The position numbers and the translations under genes are program-made. From Bacillus thermozeamaize (lineage in GTDB: Bacteria; Bacillota; Bacilli; ZCTH02-B2), in contig LZRT01000080.1 in NCBI GenBank assembly GCA_002159075.1, forward strand, positions 1-64,000: a DNA stretch of 64,000 nucleotides, given 5' to 3'. Every line of letters begins with the position of its first letter. Within the stretch, counting starts at the first letter, position 1. Below the pieces are notes generated by a model that was not told the DNA's origin, searched no databases, and saw only the letters and a program-made list of their open reading frames with translations. This document shows positions 17,491 through 27,011 of this stretch, piece by piece.

Positions 17491-17745
17491 AGCCTCTCCC
17501 ATCCCTGAGGACGAAAGAGGCTCTTCCGCGGTACCACCTGGGTTGACCATGCCAGATCGCTGGTCCACTCACATGTTGATAACAGGAACGCCTGAACCTG
17601 CTCATCGCAGTCCGCTCAAGAGGCGGGTTCGACCGGTTGTCCTCCTTTCAGCCGGGGGAGAACTCTCTGGAAGTCGGTCTACTATTCCTCTTCATCGCGT
17701 GTATGGATTATTCATGTTCTCATCCGAATGCTATCATCTCATCTG
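17491..17745 (-). promoter_or_regulatory. T-box leader of proBAC (probably tRNA-Pro responsive)
   Basis: The T-box GGTGGTACCGCGG lies at 17538-17526 and is followed by a terminator stem (AGCCTCT with AGAGGCT, 17522-17516 and 17497-17491) and TTTTG. Upstream are Stem I features (AGAGGAATAGTAGA, AGAGAGT, CTCTTGAGCGG). In GAACCCGCC the best specifier reading is CCC (Pro), which fits the genes; ACC is the other possible frame. Uncharged tRNA should pair with the T-box and permit read-through into proB. Confidence 0.9.
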
Positions 17746-17746
17746 A

Positions 17747-17775
17747 ATCTTATCGGTTCACGCGGGGATTGTCAA
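17747..17775 (-). promoter_or_regulatory. proBAC promoter, overlapping the thrS stop codon
   Basis: TTGACA (17775-17770) and TAAGAT (17752-17747) are spaced 17 bases. The TGA stop of thrS lies inside the -35 hexamer. Confidence 0.75.
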
Positions 17776-19715
17776 TTCGGGGCAACTTTCTTCTGCACGA
17801 TTTCCTCTTTGGCGCTGGCCAACCATTGATCCACCGGCATGGCACCCTGATCTCCGATTTTATAACGGCGGACGGCCACGAGACCTTCCTTCTCCTCCCG
17901 TTCGCCGACCACCAGCACGTACGGAATTTTTTGCAACGTGGCCTCACGGATCTTGTACCCCAATTTCTCGTTGCGCTCATCCACTTCTACCCGCAGGCCT
18001 TCCTCCCGGAACCGCTCCATCAGTCGGCGGGCATACCCCAGGTAAGCGTCAGACACCGGGACAATCCGCGCTTGCACCGGCGCAAGCCAGAGAGGAAAAG
18101 CGCCGAAATAATACTCCAGCAGAAAAGCGACAAATCGCTCCATCGTCCCGACAATTCCCCGGTGAATTACGACCGGACGGTGCGGCTTGCCATCCTCACC
18201 AATATACTCCAGCCCAAACCGCTCCGGATTGTGGAAATCGAGCTGCACCGTGGACAATGTCTCATCCTTGCCCAGCGCCGTCCTCACCTGCACGTCCAGC
18301 TTCGGCCCGTAAAAGGCTGCCTCCCCTTCTGCCTCCACATATTCGAGGCCCAGCTCATCCATCGACTCCCGCAGCATCCGCTGCGCCATCTCCCACATCG
18401 CGTCATTTTGCACATATTTTTCCTTGTCTTGCGGATCGCGGTAAGAAAGACGGAACCAGAAGTCACGGATGCCAAAGTCGTCATACACCTGCTGGATCAG
18501 CCGGACCACCCGTGTAAATTCATCCTTGATCTGATCCGGCCGGCAGAAGATATGCGCATCATTGAGCGTCATCGAACGCACCCGGTGCAATCCGGTCAGC
18601 GCCCCTGACATTTCATAACGGTGCATCGTCCCCAGCTCGGCGATCCGAATCGGCAAATGACGGTAGCTGCGCAATTCATGTTTGTAGATCATCATGTGGT
18701 GGGGACAATTCATCGGCCTAAGCACCAGTTCTTCATTGTCCAGCTGCATGGTCGGGTACATATTTTCGTGATAATGTTCCCAGTGGCCGGAAATCTTATA
18801 GAGCTCTACATTGGCCAGGTGAGGGGTATACACGTGCTGGTAACCAAGCCTCTCCTCCAGATCGACGATGTACCGCTCCACAATCCGGCGGACCGTCGCC
18901 CCGTTCGGCAGCCAGATGGGCAGCCCCTGGCCCACCTCCTTGGCAAAGGTAAAGATCTGCAGCTCCCGGCCCAGTTTCCGGTGATCCCGCTCCTTGGCCT
19001 CTTCCAGGCGCTTCAGGTGCTCTTCCAGCTGGGAAGGCTTCGCAAAAGCGGTGCCGTAGATCCGCTGCAACATCTGGCGCTTGGAGTCACCCCGCCAATA
19101 AGCCCCCGCCACACTGAGCAGCTTGAAAGCCTTCAGCCTGCCCGTGGAAGGCAAATGCGGACCACGACACAGATCAAAAAACTCTCCCTGCTCATAAATG
19201 GTAATTGTCTCCTCTTCCGGCAATTCCCGGATCAGCTCCAATTTCAGCGGATCGCCTTCCTTTTCATAGATCCGGATCGCTTCTTCACGGGATACCACAT
19301 GCCGGCGAATCGGCAGGTTTTCCTCGACGATCTTCTTCATCTCCGCCTCGATCTTCTCCAAATCTTCCGGCGTCAGGGACACTGGAATCTCCATGTCATA
19401 GTAAAAGCCGTCCTCAATGACCGGCCCTACGCCCAGGTGGGTCCCTGGATATAACCGCTTTACCGCCTGCGCCATCACATGCGTGCAGGTGTGACGGTAC
19501 ACTTCCAGCCCTTCAGGGTGTTCCAGCGTCACAATCTCCACGCGCGCATCCTGTTCCAAAGGCGTGTACAGATCCACCAGCCGGCCGTCGATTTTGCCGG
19601 CGACTGCCGCTTTTTGCAAACTTCGGGAAATCGAACCGGCGATCTCTTCCAGGGTCGTCCCTGAAGCATACTCCCGGACACTGCCATCCGGCAAGGTCAC
19701 CTTGACCATCGACAT
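17772..19715 (-). CDS. thrS: Threonyl-tRNA synthetase
   Basis: Charges tRNA-Thr. 647 residues, the usual length: N-terminal TGS domain ([20 protein letters not shown]), the second additional domain with editing motif ([17 protein letters not shown]), the class II catalytic core with zinc-site segment ([13 protein letters not shown]) and motif 3 ([19 protein letters not shown]), then the anticodon-binding domain ([18 protein letters not shown]). The T-box leader at 19765-20020 precedes it. The proB promoter overlaps its stop codon, so proBAC can be transcribed both separately and by read-through. Confidence 0.96.
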   Translation of the reverse strand: MSMVKVTLPDGSVREYASGTTLEEIAGSISRSLQKAAVAGKIDGRLVDLYTPLEQDARVEIVTLEHPEGLEVYRHTCTHVMAQAVKRLYPGTHLGVGPVIEDGFYYDMEIPVSLTPEDLEKIEAEMKKIVEENLPIRRHVVSREEAIRIYEKEGDPLKLELIRELPEEETITIYEQGEFFDLCRGPHLPSTGRLKAFKLLSVAGAYWRGDSKRQMLQRIYGTAFAKPSQLEEHLKRLEEAKERDHRKLGRELQIFTFAKEVGQGLPIWLPNGATVRRIVERYIVDLEERLGYQHVYTPHLANVELYKISGHWEHYHENMYPTMQLDNEELVLRPMNCPHHMMIYKHELRSYRHLPIRIAELGTMHRYEMSGALTGLHRVRSMTLNDAHIFCRPDQIKDEFTRVVRLIQQVYDDFGIRDFWFRLSYRDPQDKEKYVQNDAMWEMAQRMLRESMDELGLEYVEAEGEAAFYGPKLDVQVRTALGKDETLSTVQLDFHNPERFGLEYIGEDGKPHRPVVIHRGIVGTMERFVAFLLEYYFGAFPLWLAPVQARIVPVSDAYLGYARRLMERFREEGLRVEVDERNEKLGYKIREATLQKIPYVLVVGEREEKEGLVAVRRYKIGDQGAMPVDQWLASAKEEIVQKKVAPN

Positions 19716-19764
19716 CTCTGCTCACTCCTTTACACGTTCAATGCACGATCATTTCAATAAAAAC

Positions 19765-20020
19765 ACGCCCATCCCAACAAGGGACGGACGTATGCCGTGG
19801 TTCCACCCTTTTTCAACAGCAGGCCAAACTTTTATTTAGACAGGCCTGTGTCCTCATTTGCGCATAACGGACGCCTTGACCGGCTGCCGATACTCTCGTT
19901 TTCCCGGCAGCAACTCCCAGACGGTAGACGCAGCTTCTATAGGTAGGCGTTCCCAGCTCCCCGCCCTCTCTGGTACCATCAAAACCACGCCTGTGTTCTG
20001 TTCATCGCTTTTGTTTATGT
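19765..20020 (-). promoter_or_regulatory. T-box leader of thrS (tRNA-Thr responsive)
   Basis: The T-box AAGGGTGGAACCACGG lies at 19810-19795 and is followed by a terminator of 11 pairs (19791-19781 with 19775-19765, several G-U) and TTTTTATT. A Stem I-like region runs from GCGATGAACAG to GTCTGGGAG; ACC (Thr) at 19925-19923 lies at the expected specifier position. The stretch 20021-20209 upstream shows no further gene. Confidence 0.9.
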
Positions 20021-20209
20021 CGTTGGCAAAGCATCATGGACGACGCAGCATACGCACAACTCAAAGGTACCACATCGGGTCGGGAAAATCCAGAGGTTGA
20101 CAGGACAACAAACAACCTAAACCACTCTTGTACCCGTTTGATGGCACGGGAGTTGGTCACCTTCGGACTAACCCCAAACCATTACGCCGAACCGATTGGG
20201 ATTCGTTGA

Positions 20210-20533
20210 TTAGGATTCAATAACATCGAGAATCTTCTCAACATCAATATGTATTTTTCCATCGTCAGTGACAAGCCTGAGCGCGTCCATCTCAAACCGG
20301 ACAATACGGCCAACCGCTTCCCGTTCCCCATGCTCTCCCCAATACCGGATCGTCACTTTCCGTTCCGTTTTCCAAGCTTGATGGATTCTCCACGAAAGCT
20401 CTTCCCTCAGCTGCTCATCCATCTCTGGACGCTCTTTTACTTCCTCGTTAAACCATTGCTCCAACCCTTCTCTAAGTTCAGGGATCATGAGAGACACCCA
20501 TTTCTTGCTGCCCCGGTCGAATATGCCTGTCAT
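20210..20533 (-). CDS. YolD-like family protein
   Basis: Small cytosolic protein of 107 residues. YolD-like proteins share a short beta-rich core with a central YWG-type motif, here VTIRYWGEHGEREAVGRIVRF, preceded by an amphipathic helical region. In Bacillus they often accompany Y-family polymerases (UvrX) and SOS genes, but no polymerase is encoded here. The ATG overlaps the stop of the small WYL-like gene by four bases (ATGA), so the two are translated as a pair. Function is not established. Confidence 0.7.
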   Translation of the reverse strand: MTGIFDRGSKKWVSLMIPELREGLEQWFNEEVKERPEMDEQLREELSWRIHQAWKTERKVTIRYWGEHGEREAVGRIVRFEMDALRLVTDDGKIHIDVEKILDVIES

Positions 20534-20742
20534 GATGCGATCCCCTTCGCAGGCATGATGGCCAGGATATTCTCTGCAATAAGTTCCCTAATCCCGTCCT
20601 TCGCATAACAATAAACTCTTACACGACCACCACGAATAGATAAAATGACGACTTCGCGTTGGCTGAATCGGCCATGGCGATCCAAATAGATCACTTCCAC
20701 TCGACATCCTCGGCGGCGATAGTGTTCAAGCTGACGAATCAT
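20530..20742 (-). CDS. Stand-alone mini WYL-like protein
   Basis: Protein of 70 residues that looks like a bare WYL-type SH3-like fold: RVEVIYLDRHGRFSQREVV, then GGRVRVYCYAKDGIRELI. In WYL regulators this pattern (Y-D-x-x-G-x-x-S-x-R, then a short basic strand) binds ligands or nucleic acid. No DNA-binding domain is attached. GAGGTGATGTC precedes the ATG. It is the first gene of a two-gene unit with the YolD-like gene. I infer a regulatory role but cannot specify it. Confidence 0.6.
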   Translation of the reverse strand: MIRQLEHYRRRGCRVEVIYLDRHGRFSQREVVILSIRGGRVRVYCYAKDGIRELIAENILAIMPAKGIAS

Positions 20743-20955
20743 GACATCACCTCGAACGTTTGTTTGTTTTTATTATATGCAAACTGATGTTCGTGATGAT
20801 AGTGGAAAGTTTTGGGCTGCAAAATTCTGGGATTGTACAATGGGCTCCGGACATGGGCGGATGATCTTCGCAATACAACGGCAGCATTTCTGCCGTAAAA
20901 TGGACTTCCGACACGCTTGCGAATTTTGCGTCATAGACTAATGTATGTCGAAAAG

Positions 20956-20971
20956 GATGATTAAAATCATC
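20956..20971 (+). promoter_or_regulatory. Inverted repeat just upstream of the cupin gene
   Basis: GATGATT and AATCATC are perfect 7-base arms separated by two bases, ending a few bases before the AAAGGAGAA RBS of the oxalate decarboxylase-like gene. Position suggests an operator; the protein is unknown. Otherwise 20743-20987 shows no gene. Confidence 0.45.
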
Positions 20972-20987
20972 AAAGGAGAAAGTTTGC

Positions 20988-22178
20988 ATGGAAAGACATC
21001 CTGAGAATTACCCGTATATATATGTACCCATGCCTATCAGGGATGATGGCGCCGGTGGGATCGATTTAGGTCCTCGGGACGTGATGCGCGACCTTGAGAA
21101 TCCCGACTCGCTGGTTCCGCCGGCCACCGATGCCGGAACCATCCCCAACTTGAAATTCTCTTTTTCCGACACCCATATGCAGTTAAATCATGGCGGTTGG
21201 TCACGGCAAATAACGGTGAGAGAGCTGCCAATCGCAACCACGCTGGCCGGGGTGAACATGTATCTGACGCCGGGCGGTGTGCGTGAGTTGCATTGGCATA
21301 AACAAGCGGAGTGGGCTTTCATGATTTGGGGGCGTGCGCGCATCACCGCGGTCGACCAGGACGGAAAGAACTTTATAGCCGATGTCGGCATGGGCGATTT
21401 GTGGTACTTTCCTTCCGGCATTCCGCACTCGATTCAAGGGCTGGAAGAAGGCTGCGAGTTTCTGCTCGTCTTCGATGACGGCAGCTTCTCCGACCTTGAC
21501 ACCTTCTCCATCTCCGATTGGTTCGCGCACACGCCGAAGGATGTGCTGGCGGCAAATTTCGGCGTGCCGGAAAGAGCCTTTGCCCACATCCCGACAAAAC
21601 AGCGATACATTTTCCAAGCAAAGGTGCCTGGTCCGCTGGAAAGCCAGAAGGTGTCGAGTCCCCACGGTACGGTGCCAAAGAGCTTCACACACCGGCTGCT
21701 TGCGCAGGAGCCGATCGTCACGCCGGGCGGGACAGTGCGCATCGTCGATTCCACCAACTTTCCCGTTTCGACTACCATTGCGGCGGCGCTGGTAGAAGTC
21801 AAGCCGGGCGGAATGAGGGAAATGCACTGGCACCCGAACAACGACGAGTGGCAGTATTACCTCTCGGGCACGGCGCGTATGACGGTATTCGCGGCAAATG
21901 GCGAGGCCCGGACTTTCAATTACCGGGCTGGCGATGTTGGATACGTACCGTTTGCCTTCGGGCACTACATCCAGAACACCGGTGACCAAAGCCTGTGGTT
22001 TTTGGAGATGTTCAAAAGTGACCATTTTGCCGACGTGTCGCTGAACCAGTGGATGGCACTGACTCCCCGGGAGCTGGTAGAGGACAACTTGCATGCAGGA
22101 CCGGAGTTGATGAACGCACTGCGGAAGGAAAAATGGCCGGTCGTCAAATACAAGCAGAAATATAAACAGCAGAGGTAA
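20988..22178 (+). CDS. Bicupin oxalate decarboxylase-like enzyme with variant lid
   Basis: Manganese bicupin of 396 residues related to Bacillus OxdC, which converts oxalate to formate and CO2. Both cupin metal sites are complete: H102, H104, E108, H147 and H280, H282, E287, H326. The oxalate-binding arginines expected before each cupin ([15 protein letters not shown] context) and overall length fit. The active-site lid that is SENST in OxdC reads SDLDT here (168-172), so the proton-donor Glu is replaced by Asp and the next residues change; engineered lids of OxdC shift activity toward oxalate oxidase. No signal peptide is seen. A terminator follows at 22282-22308. Confidence 0.85.
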   Translation: MERHPENYPYIYVPMPIRDDGAGGIDLGPRDVMRDLENPDSLVPPATDAGTIPNLKFSFSDTHMQLNHGGWSRQITVRELPIATTLAGVNMYLTPGGVRELHWHKQAEWAFMIWGRARITAVDQDGKNFIADVGMGDLWYFPSGIPHSIQGLEEGCEFLLVFDDGSFSDLDTFSISDWFAHTPKDVLAANFGVPERAFAHIPTKQRYIFQAKVPGPLESQKVSSPHGTVPKSFTHRLLAQEPIVTPGGTVRIVDSTNFPVSTTIAAALVEVKPGGMREMHWHPNNDEWQYYLSGTARMTVFAANGEARTFNYRAGDVGYVPFAFGHYIQNTGDQSLWFLEMFKSDHFADVSLNQWMALTPRELVEDNLHAGPELMNALRKEKWPVVKYKQKYKQQR

Positions 22179-22227
22179 CGTCCAAAACCCTGATCACCAC
22201 CACGACAGGGGGTTGTGGTACAATGAT

Positions 22228-22308
22228 TGTGGTGGGGAGGTTTCCATACCCTGTTGGCTTAGCATCGCTTCTTGTGAGCTTAGCGTCTCTTTTTGAGACG
22301 CTTTTTCT
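22228..22308 (+). other. Possible short transcript between cupin gene and tRNAs
   Basis: An extended -10 (TGGTACAAT) at about 22214-22222 is followed by a GTGGGGAGG sequence and, 80 bases later, a strong terminator. No start codon at a usual distance opens a convincing frame. It could be a small RNA, but no clear -35 exists. Confidence 0.2.
22282..22308 (+). terminator. Terminator downstream of the oxalate decarboxylase-like gene
   Basis: AGCGTCTC and GAGACGCT form an 8-bp stem around a five-base T loop, followed by TTTTTCTGTTTT on the plus strand. Confidence 0.85.
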
Positions 22309-22376
22309 GTTTTCTTTATCGCTCCTGGGCCACAAAAAATCCCCGGTGCATGACCGGGTTTTAGGAAAAAGAAAAA

Positions 22377-22395
22377 AGCCTTGTGTACCAAGGCT
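22377..22395 (-). terminator. Terminator of the tRNA-Phe/tRNA-Gly transcript
   Basis: AGCCTTG and CAAGGCT form a 7-bp stem with a five-base loop and a TTTTTTC tail on the minus strand, 17 bases after tRNA-Gly. A second GC-rich hairpin with a T tail lies at 22341-22358. Confidence 0.8.
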
Positions 22396-22411
22396 TTTGT
22401 CGTCGTATGTA

Positions 22412-22487
22412 TGGAGCGGATGACGGGACTCGAACCCGCAACTTTCAGCTTGGGAAGCTGATGCTCTACCAATTGAACTACATCCGC
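22412..22487 (-). tRNA. tRNA-Gly (anticodon CCC)
   Basis: 76-base cloverleaf with encoded CCA. Acceptor stem GCGGATG pairs with CATCCGC; the anticodon arm TCAGC-TTCCCAA-GCTGA gives CCC, and the T arm has GGTTCGAGTCC. It lies nine bases after tRNA-Phe, so the two are cotranscribed. Confidence 0.95.
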
Positions 22488-22496
22488 TCGGTTTCA

Positions 22497-22572
<76 letters not shown>

Positions 22573-22612
22573 ATATCTGGAGGATTAATCGATGATCGAT
22601 TTTCCGTATGGA

Positions 22613-22642
22613 ATATTACCATGCAAAGGTTAAAGATGTCAA
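22613..22642 (-). promoter_or_regulatory. Promoter of the tRNA-Phe/tRNA-Gly unit
   Basis: TTGACA (22642-22637) and TAATAT (22618-22613) are spaced 18 bases, about 40 bases upstream of tRNA-Phe. The rest of 22643-22880 shows no gene. Confidence 0.65.
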
Positions 22643-22880
22643 GCGGTTACCCACAGCACGCCGACGAAATCTTGCTGCCGCACTCCCTGGATGGAGACCA
22701 TGCAGACAAAGGCGGACCAATCATCTCTGCATCAAATCCTCTCCTTCGGTATGGTAACTGTATGGTAAAATCAGAGAAAACGATCAAATGTCCTCAGGGA
22801 TCTTCTGTGTGTACGGGGCGGCATCATTGAACAGTGGAAAACCAAAAGGTTGGTCTGATTCCATGGAGGTGGAACAAAAG

Positions 22881-23852
22881 GTGAAAGTGGTAATCACGGG
22901 CGGGACAGGTTTCATCGGCAGCAATCTGGCCAAATCCCTGCTGGACGACGGCCATGACGTCGTCATCCTTACACGCCAACCGGCCCGTTCAGCCCGCCTG
23001 GCACACCCTTTCCTCGACAAAGCGACGTGGGCCGCCTGGCCGGGTGACGCGGCAAACGATCCAGAGAGAAAGCCTCTCGATGTTCAACCGGCCGATGAAG
23101 ATCAATGGCTTTCCGCACTAGACGGGGCGGACGCGGTCGTCCACCTTGCTGGAACCTCTATCGCCGCGGGAAGGTGGAACCACGCACGCAAAGCAGCCAT
23201 CCGAAACAGCCGCATCCTTGGCACGCGAAATCTGGTGCAGGGGATTTCCCGGTTAAACCGCCCGCCGCGTGTGCTGATTAGCGGCTCCGCAATCGGATTC
23301 TACGGTCCACGTGGAGATGAAGAGGTAACTGAAACGGATAGCCCTGGGCGGGGATTTCTCTCGCAAGTATGCCAGGAATGGGAACAGGAAGCTCGTGCCG
23401 CTGAGCAAGTTGGTGTGCGCGTGATTCTTCTGCGCACCGGCCTGGTTTTGGACGGGAAACATGGTGCGCTGCCGCGGATGCTTCTGCCCTTCCGTCTGTG
23501 GATTGGAGGGCCGCTGGGTAACGGGCAGCAATGGATGTCCTGGATCCACCTTCGGGATCAGATAGGCCTGATCCGCTTTCTGCTGGAACACCCGGAGGCG
23601 AATGGCCCCTATAACGCCACGGCTCCCCGGCCGGTCACCAACCGCCAGTTCAGCCGTATCATTGGCCGCCTCATGCACCGCCCGTCTCTGTTTCCAGCTC
23701 CCGCACCGATGCTCCGGCTGTTCTTGGGCGAAATGGCAGAAGAACTCCTGCTCACCGGCCAGCGGGCCATCCCAAAGCGCGCCTTGGAACAAGGATACTC
23801 CTTTCAATACGCAGACCTGGAAAGCGCCTTGGCTGACATTCTTCGCCGGTGA
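22881..23852 (+). CDS. SDR-type epimerase of the TIGR01777/YfcH family
   Basis: Atypical short-chain dehydrogenase of about 323 residues. An N-terminal Rossmann motif (VVITGGTGFIGSNL), the family segment VVHLAGTSIAAGRW and a C-terminal domain with family-typical LLLTGQRAIPKRALEQGYSF match the TIGR01777 group, in which the enzymatic reaction is still unclear. The frame is open from an ATG at 22788, but only the GTG at 22881 has an RBS (GGAGGTGG, eight bases upstream) and begins directly at the Rossmann fold. The isochorismatase-family gene converges five bases after its stop. Confidence 0.85.
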   Translation: MKVVITGGTGFIGSNLAKSLLDDGHDVVILTRQPARSARLAHPFLDKATWAAWPGDAANDPERKPLDVQPADEDQWLSALDGADAVVHLAGTSIAAGRWNHARKAAIRNSRILGTRNLVQGISRLNRPPRVLISGSAIGFYGPRGDEEVTETDSPGRGFLSQVCQEWEQEARAAEQVGVRVILLRTGLVLDGKHGALPRMLLPFRLWIGGPLGNGQQWMSWIHLRDQIGLIRFLLEHPEANGPYNATAPRPVTNRQFSRIIGRLMHRPSLFPAPAPMLRLFLGEMAEELLLTGQRAIPKRALEQGYSFQYADLESALADILRR

Positions 23853-23856
23853 AAAA

Positions 23857-24399
23857 TCACACCACTTCTGCCTTGTAGATGTTCTCCATGTGCCGGAGCA
23901 TGAAATGATGTGCTTCCTCTGTCAAGTCGGCCACGCCGTCCTGAAAAACCTTCATCCGATATCCGCGAAAATATCCGCCTTGTACCGTGGCCGAAACACA
24001 GATGGAGGTGCATACGCCGGCCACGTACACCTCCCGGACTCCCTCTTTTCGCAAGATCGCATCCAAATCCGTCTCGTAAAAGGCGTCATATTTGGTTTTC
24101 GGCAGTTCGTAAAACCCCGGTTTTCCGCGCAACTGCCCGATCACCTCCGCGGTTTCTCCATAAGGCTGACTGCCCCACGTCCCCTGCACACAATGAACCG
24201 GCCAGATGGCGAATTCTTCATCATCCGGTTGATGTTGGTCATTAACAATCACCACGGCATCTCCACGACCATGAAAGAGGCGAATCTGCCGGGAGATAAA
24301 CGGATCCAGCCGCTGGCCGGCCAACCCGCAAGTCAGCGCCCCATCGGAATGAACAAAATCGTTGTTATAATCAACGACCACCAGCGCCTTCCTGGACAT
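23857..24399 (-). CDS. Nicotinamidase-like isochorismatase-family hydrolase
   Basis: Cysteine hydrolase of 180 residues. The catalytic triad of the family can be traced: Asp10 (VVVDYNNDF), a lysine in ELPKTKYDAF and the nucleophile in GVCTSICVSAT. The segment NDQHQPDDEEF with WPVHCVQGTWG resembles the metal-binding and signature region of nicotinamidase (PncA), which deamidates nicotinamide for NAD salvage. An inverted repeat upstream (24441-24477) could bind an NAD-pathway repressor. Other amidase substrates remain possible. Confidence 0.8.
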   Translation of the reverse strand: MSRKALVVVDYNNDFVHSDGALTCGLAGQRLDPFISRQIRLFHGRGDAVVIVNDQHQPDDEEFAIWPVHCVQGTWGSQPYGETAEVIGQLRGKPGFYELPKTKYDAFYETDLDAILRKEGVREVYVAGVCTSICVSATVQGGYFRGYRMKVFQDGVADLTEEAHHFMLRHMENIYKAEVV

Positions 24400-24440
24400 C
24401 TGACAGTCCCTCCTTTTTCCATAACATCTATCCGTTGCTT

Positions 24441-24477
24441 TACACTTTCATCATATTGTAAATACAGGTGTAAAGTC
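24441..24477 (-). promoter_or_regulatory. Inverted repeat upstream of the nicotinamidase-like gene
   Basis: TTTACAC and GTGTAAA are inverted arms about 23 bases apart, and ACCTGTATTTACA on the minus strand recalls operators of the niacin repressor NiaR/YrxA. The match is from memory and only partial. Confidence 0.3.
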
Positions 24478-24552
24478 AATTGTCAATCAAGAAGGCGCCT
24501 GTTTGAACATCCAGAAGGCCTTAGCAACGAAGGGCCTTAGCAACCAAGGATC

Positions 24553-25080
24553 TTATTCCTCTTTGGATGCCAATTCCTGCAGGCTCTGCTGGTATGTGTC
24601 GTATACCCGCTGGTCAAAACAGACGACAACCACTTTTTCCAGCGTATGGTTTTGCCGGAGGAATGCACCGATCTCCCGCAGGGCAATCCGCGATGCCCTT
24701 TCAATCGGAAAACGATAGGCCCCCGTGCTGATGGACGGGAAAGCCATACTCCGGATCCCGTACGGCTCCACATAGGCAAAGCAGCTGCGGTAGCAACGGG
24801 CCAGCAAGTCATCCTCACCTGCATTGCCGCCTTGCCATATCGGGCCAACCGTATGGATCACCCATTTCGCCGGAAGACGGTATCCCTTGGTAATCTTCGC
24901 CTCCCCGGTCGGACAGCCGTTGAGCCTCCTGCATTCTTCCAGCAGCTCAGGCCCGGCGGCGCGGTGAATCGCGCCATCCACCCCTCCCCCGCCGAGCAAC
25001 GTGTTGTTGGCCGCATTGACAATGGCGTCTACTTCCTGCTTGGTGATATCTCCGATGATAATCTCAAGACGCGCATCCAT
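24553..25080 (-). CDS. Macro-domain ADP-ribose hydrolase/deacetylase
   Basis: Stand-alone macro domain of 175 residues (YmdB/MacroD type). The ADP-ribose pocket motifs are clear: [33 protein letters not shown] and STGAYRFP. Such enzymes remove ADP-ribose from proteins or hydrolyse O-acetyl-ADP-ribose. The frame extends upstream to 25362 but would overlap the divergent amidohydrolase gene; ATG 25080 follows GGAGGTGG and begins exactly at the domain. It neighbours a nicotinamidase-like gene, so both may touch NAD by-products, although they are not obviously an operon. Confidence 0.9.
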   Translation of the reverse strand: MDARLEIIIGDITKQEVDAIVNAANNTLLGGGGVDGAIHRAAGPELLEECRRLNGCPTGEAKITKGYRLPAKWVIHTVGPIWQGGNAGEDDLLARCYRSCFAYVEPYGIRSMAFPSISTGAYRFPIERASRIALREIGAFLRQNHTLEKVVVVCFDQRVYDTYQQSLQELASKEE

Positions 25081-25224
25081 CCTTGTGCCACCTCCGCATT
25101 TCCTATGGATGAACTGGGATCCCCTGCATGAAGTCCAAAAGTTTGATATACTGTCACTATATTTCAGAAAATGAATCGTCACTAAAAACCAGCATCTGAA
25201 AGTGAATAGAGGAGGAAAGCAATC

Positions 25225-26136
25225 TTGAACACGTGGTGGTTTGACGGCCATCTGCACATCATGTCGGAAAAGCGGATGAAAAGCGGCATCCGCTGGGCCA
25301 TCAAAGCAGGCTTTGATATGGGCCTGGAACCGGAACAAACAACGGAAGACACCTTGCTGCAACAGATCCGCAACACCGGAATCCGGTATTTTTTCAATTT
25401 CTTCTTTCCCATTTTTCCGCGCACGACGTTGGAAATCCTAAACTGGCAGACGCAGTTTGCCCTCCGCACACCCGAGGCTTTCCCTTTTGTCTCGGTCCAC
25501 GTCAACGACGGAGACCCGCTTCCTTTTGTCGAGGAGGCGTTGGAGAGACGTCGTTTCGTTGGCTTGAAACTCCACCCGTACGCCCAGAGATTGGCGCTTT
25601 CACATCCGCTCCTGGAACCGGTTTATGATTATGTCGAAAAAAAAGGGGCGATATTTGTCACCCATACCGGATACGACGCGTTTTACGGCCAGTCGGGAAT
25701 CACCCAGGATCTGGAGAAGATTCTTGAGGATCATCCGCAGCTGATCACTGTCGTGGCCCACATGCTCTACCCTGAAATGGATAAAGCATTCGAATGGCTG
25801 GAACGCTTCCCAAACCTCTACCTCGACGGAACCAACGTCATCTACTCCGCCGCCCAGGACGGCACCATCGGGAGATTGTATCCGCTACTGGAAAAGTACG
25901 CCGATCGGATCCTGTTCGGCAGCGATTATGCCATGGCGATGGAGCCAATCGGATCAACTTGGAAACGATTTGCCGAGCTGCCCATTTCCGAAGAGGCCAA
26001 AATCCAGATCGGCCAAAAAACTCCTCTCCAATTGCTCCGGCGAAGTGGATGGCCGTTCCGCGGTGAAGCACCGATCAGTTACAGGGAAGTGGTAGAGGGG
26101 CAAAACGCCTCCCACAACTCATCCAGTGTACGGTAG
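25225..26136 (+). CDS. Amidohydrolase-family (TIM-barrel) metal hydrolase
   Basis: 303 residues of the amidohydrolase-2 type. Expected metal ligands occur in order: DGHLH near the N-terminus, [22 protein letters not shown] and FGSDYAMAM. The reaction (decarboxylation or hydrolysis of a lactone/amide) cannot be told. The start is the TTG at 25225 with GGAGGAAAGC upstream. The last 58 bases overlap the end of the convergent Nudix gene, so the C-terminal tail after the barrel is coded by both strands. Confidence 0.85.
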   Translation: MNTWWFDGHLHIMSEKRMKSGIRWAIKAGFDMGLEPEQTTEDTLLQQIRNTGIRYFFNFFFPIFPRTTLEILNWQTQFALRTPEAFPFVSVHVNDGDPLPFVEEALERRRFVGLKLHPYAQRLALSHPLLEPVYDYVEKKGAIFVTHTGYDAFYGQSGITQDLEKILEDHPQLITVVAHMLYPEMDKAFEWLERFPNLYLDGTNVIYSAAQDGTIGRLYPLLEKYADRILFGSDYAMAMEPIGSTWKRFAELPISEEAKIQIGQKTPLQLLRRSGWPFRGEAPISYREVVEGQNASHNSSSVR

Positions 26137-26924
26137 GCAGCGATGATCTCCAGCGCGTAGCGCGTGGGCGGAATAATCGGAAACCTGCCATCCCGGTTCT
26201 CCAGAATCTCCTGCGGCCGGAACCAGCCGTCCTCCACCGCTTCTCCCGTCAACCCCTGCATATTGTCCACCTCTTGCCCTTCCGGCAGGCGGGCCAGGAA
26301 AAAACGCGTATCAAAGCGGCGTTTCTCCGTGGAGGGCGTGAGCAGGCGGCCCATATACCTCAACATCTCCGGAACAGGACGCAAGCCATGCTCTTCCAGG
26401 AAATCTCCGAACCGGATTTCACCGCTCATCACCTTTTGCCGGATCTCCCGCAGCAACATAGGATCCGGTAAATTTCCTTCCACGAGCAATGTGCCTGTCT
26501 CTTCAAACAACTCGCGAATCGCTGTAACCCAGGAGGCCAGGTTGGTCGCGGGATCCAGCGATGAATCCGGAATCGGATCATCCGGGATTTTGGTCCCGAT
26601 CCGCTTTTCAATCCATGGACCGAGCCGCTTGCGGAAGTCTCTCGTTTCGATGGCCGGCATGGTTCGCTCGCGATACACCGTCTGTTCGGTGGCTTGTCGC
26701 TCATCAAAAGGGGCCAGAAGGATTCGCCATTTCGGAACGCGATCCTGTTCATCCACCGATCCGCCGGGAAAGGCCCATACTCCGGCAAAGGAGCGGAGTT
26801 TGGGCGAACGGCGCATGGCATACACCTGAAACCCGCTTCCGCCATCCGGACGAACGAGCAGGACCGTCGCCGCATCGCGGACTGGCGAATGGGATTGCGC
26901 TTGTGCGTTGGTCGTGTCCATCAT
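26079..26924 (-). CDS. Nudix hydrolase with split Nudix box (NUDT19-like)
   Basis: 281 residues. The Nudix fold begins with AATVLLVRPDGGSGFQVYAMRR in pieces and FAGVWAFPGGSVD; the second half of the Nudix box, AIRELFEETGTLLVEG, comes only after an insertion of about 70 residues. Such split boxes occur in NUDT19-like enzymes that cleave CoA derivatives or other nucleoside diphosphates, often beside beta-oxidation genes. The ATG at 26924 fits AAGGAAGTG better than the ATG at 26945. The end overlaps the amidohydrolase gene. Confidence 0.82.
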   Translation of the reverse strand: MMDTTNAQAQSHSPVRDAATVLLVRPDGGSGFQVYAMRRSPKLRSFAGVWAFPGGSVDEQDRVPKWRILLAPFDERQATEQTVYRERTMPAIETRDFRKRLGPWIEKRIGTKIPDDPIPDSSLDPATNLASWVTAIRELFEETGTLLVEGNLPDPMLLREIRQKVMSGEIRFGDFLEEHGLRPVPEMLRYMGRLLTPSTEKRRFDTRFFLARLPEGQEVDNMQGLTGEAVEDGWFRPQEILENRDGRFPIIPPTRYALEIIAAYRTLDELWEAFCPSTTSL

Positions 26925-27011
26925 GCACACACTTCCTTGTCTCATGAATCTGAAGTCGGATCCGCCTATGATTCACATTATACCTTGATCCGCGCCGTTT
27001 TCCAAAAATTT

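Noticed and set aside
22223-22423. 66-residue plus-strand ORF with hydrophobic start, considered as a holin-like toxin
   Set aside because: It runs through a terminator and into the tRNA-Gly gene, and lacks the usual toxin pattern.
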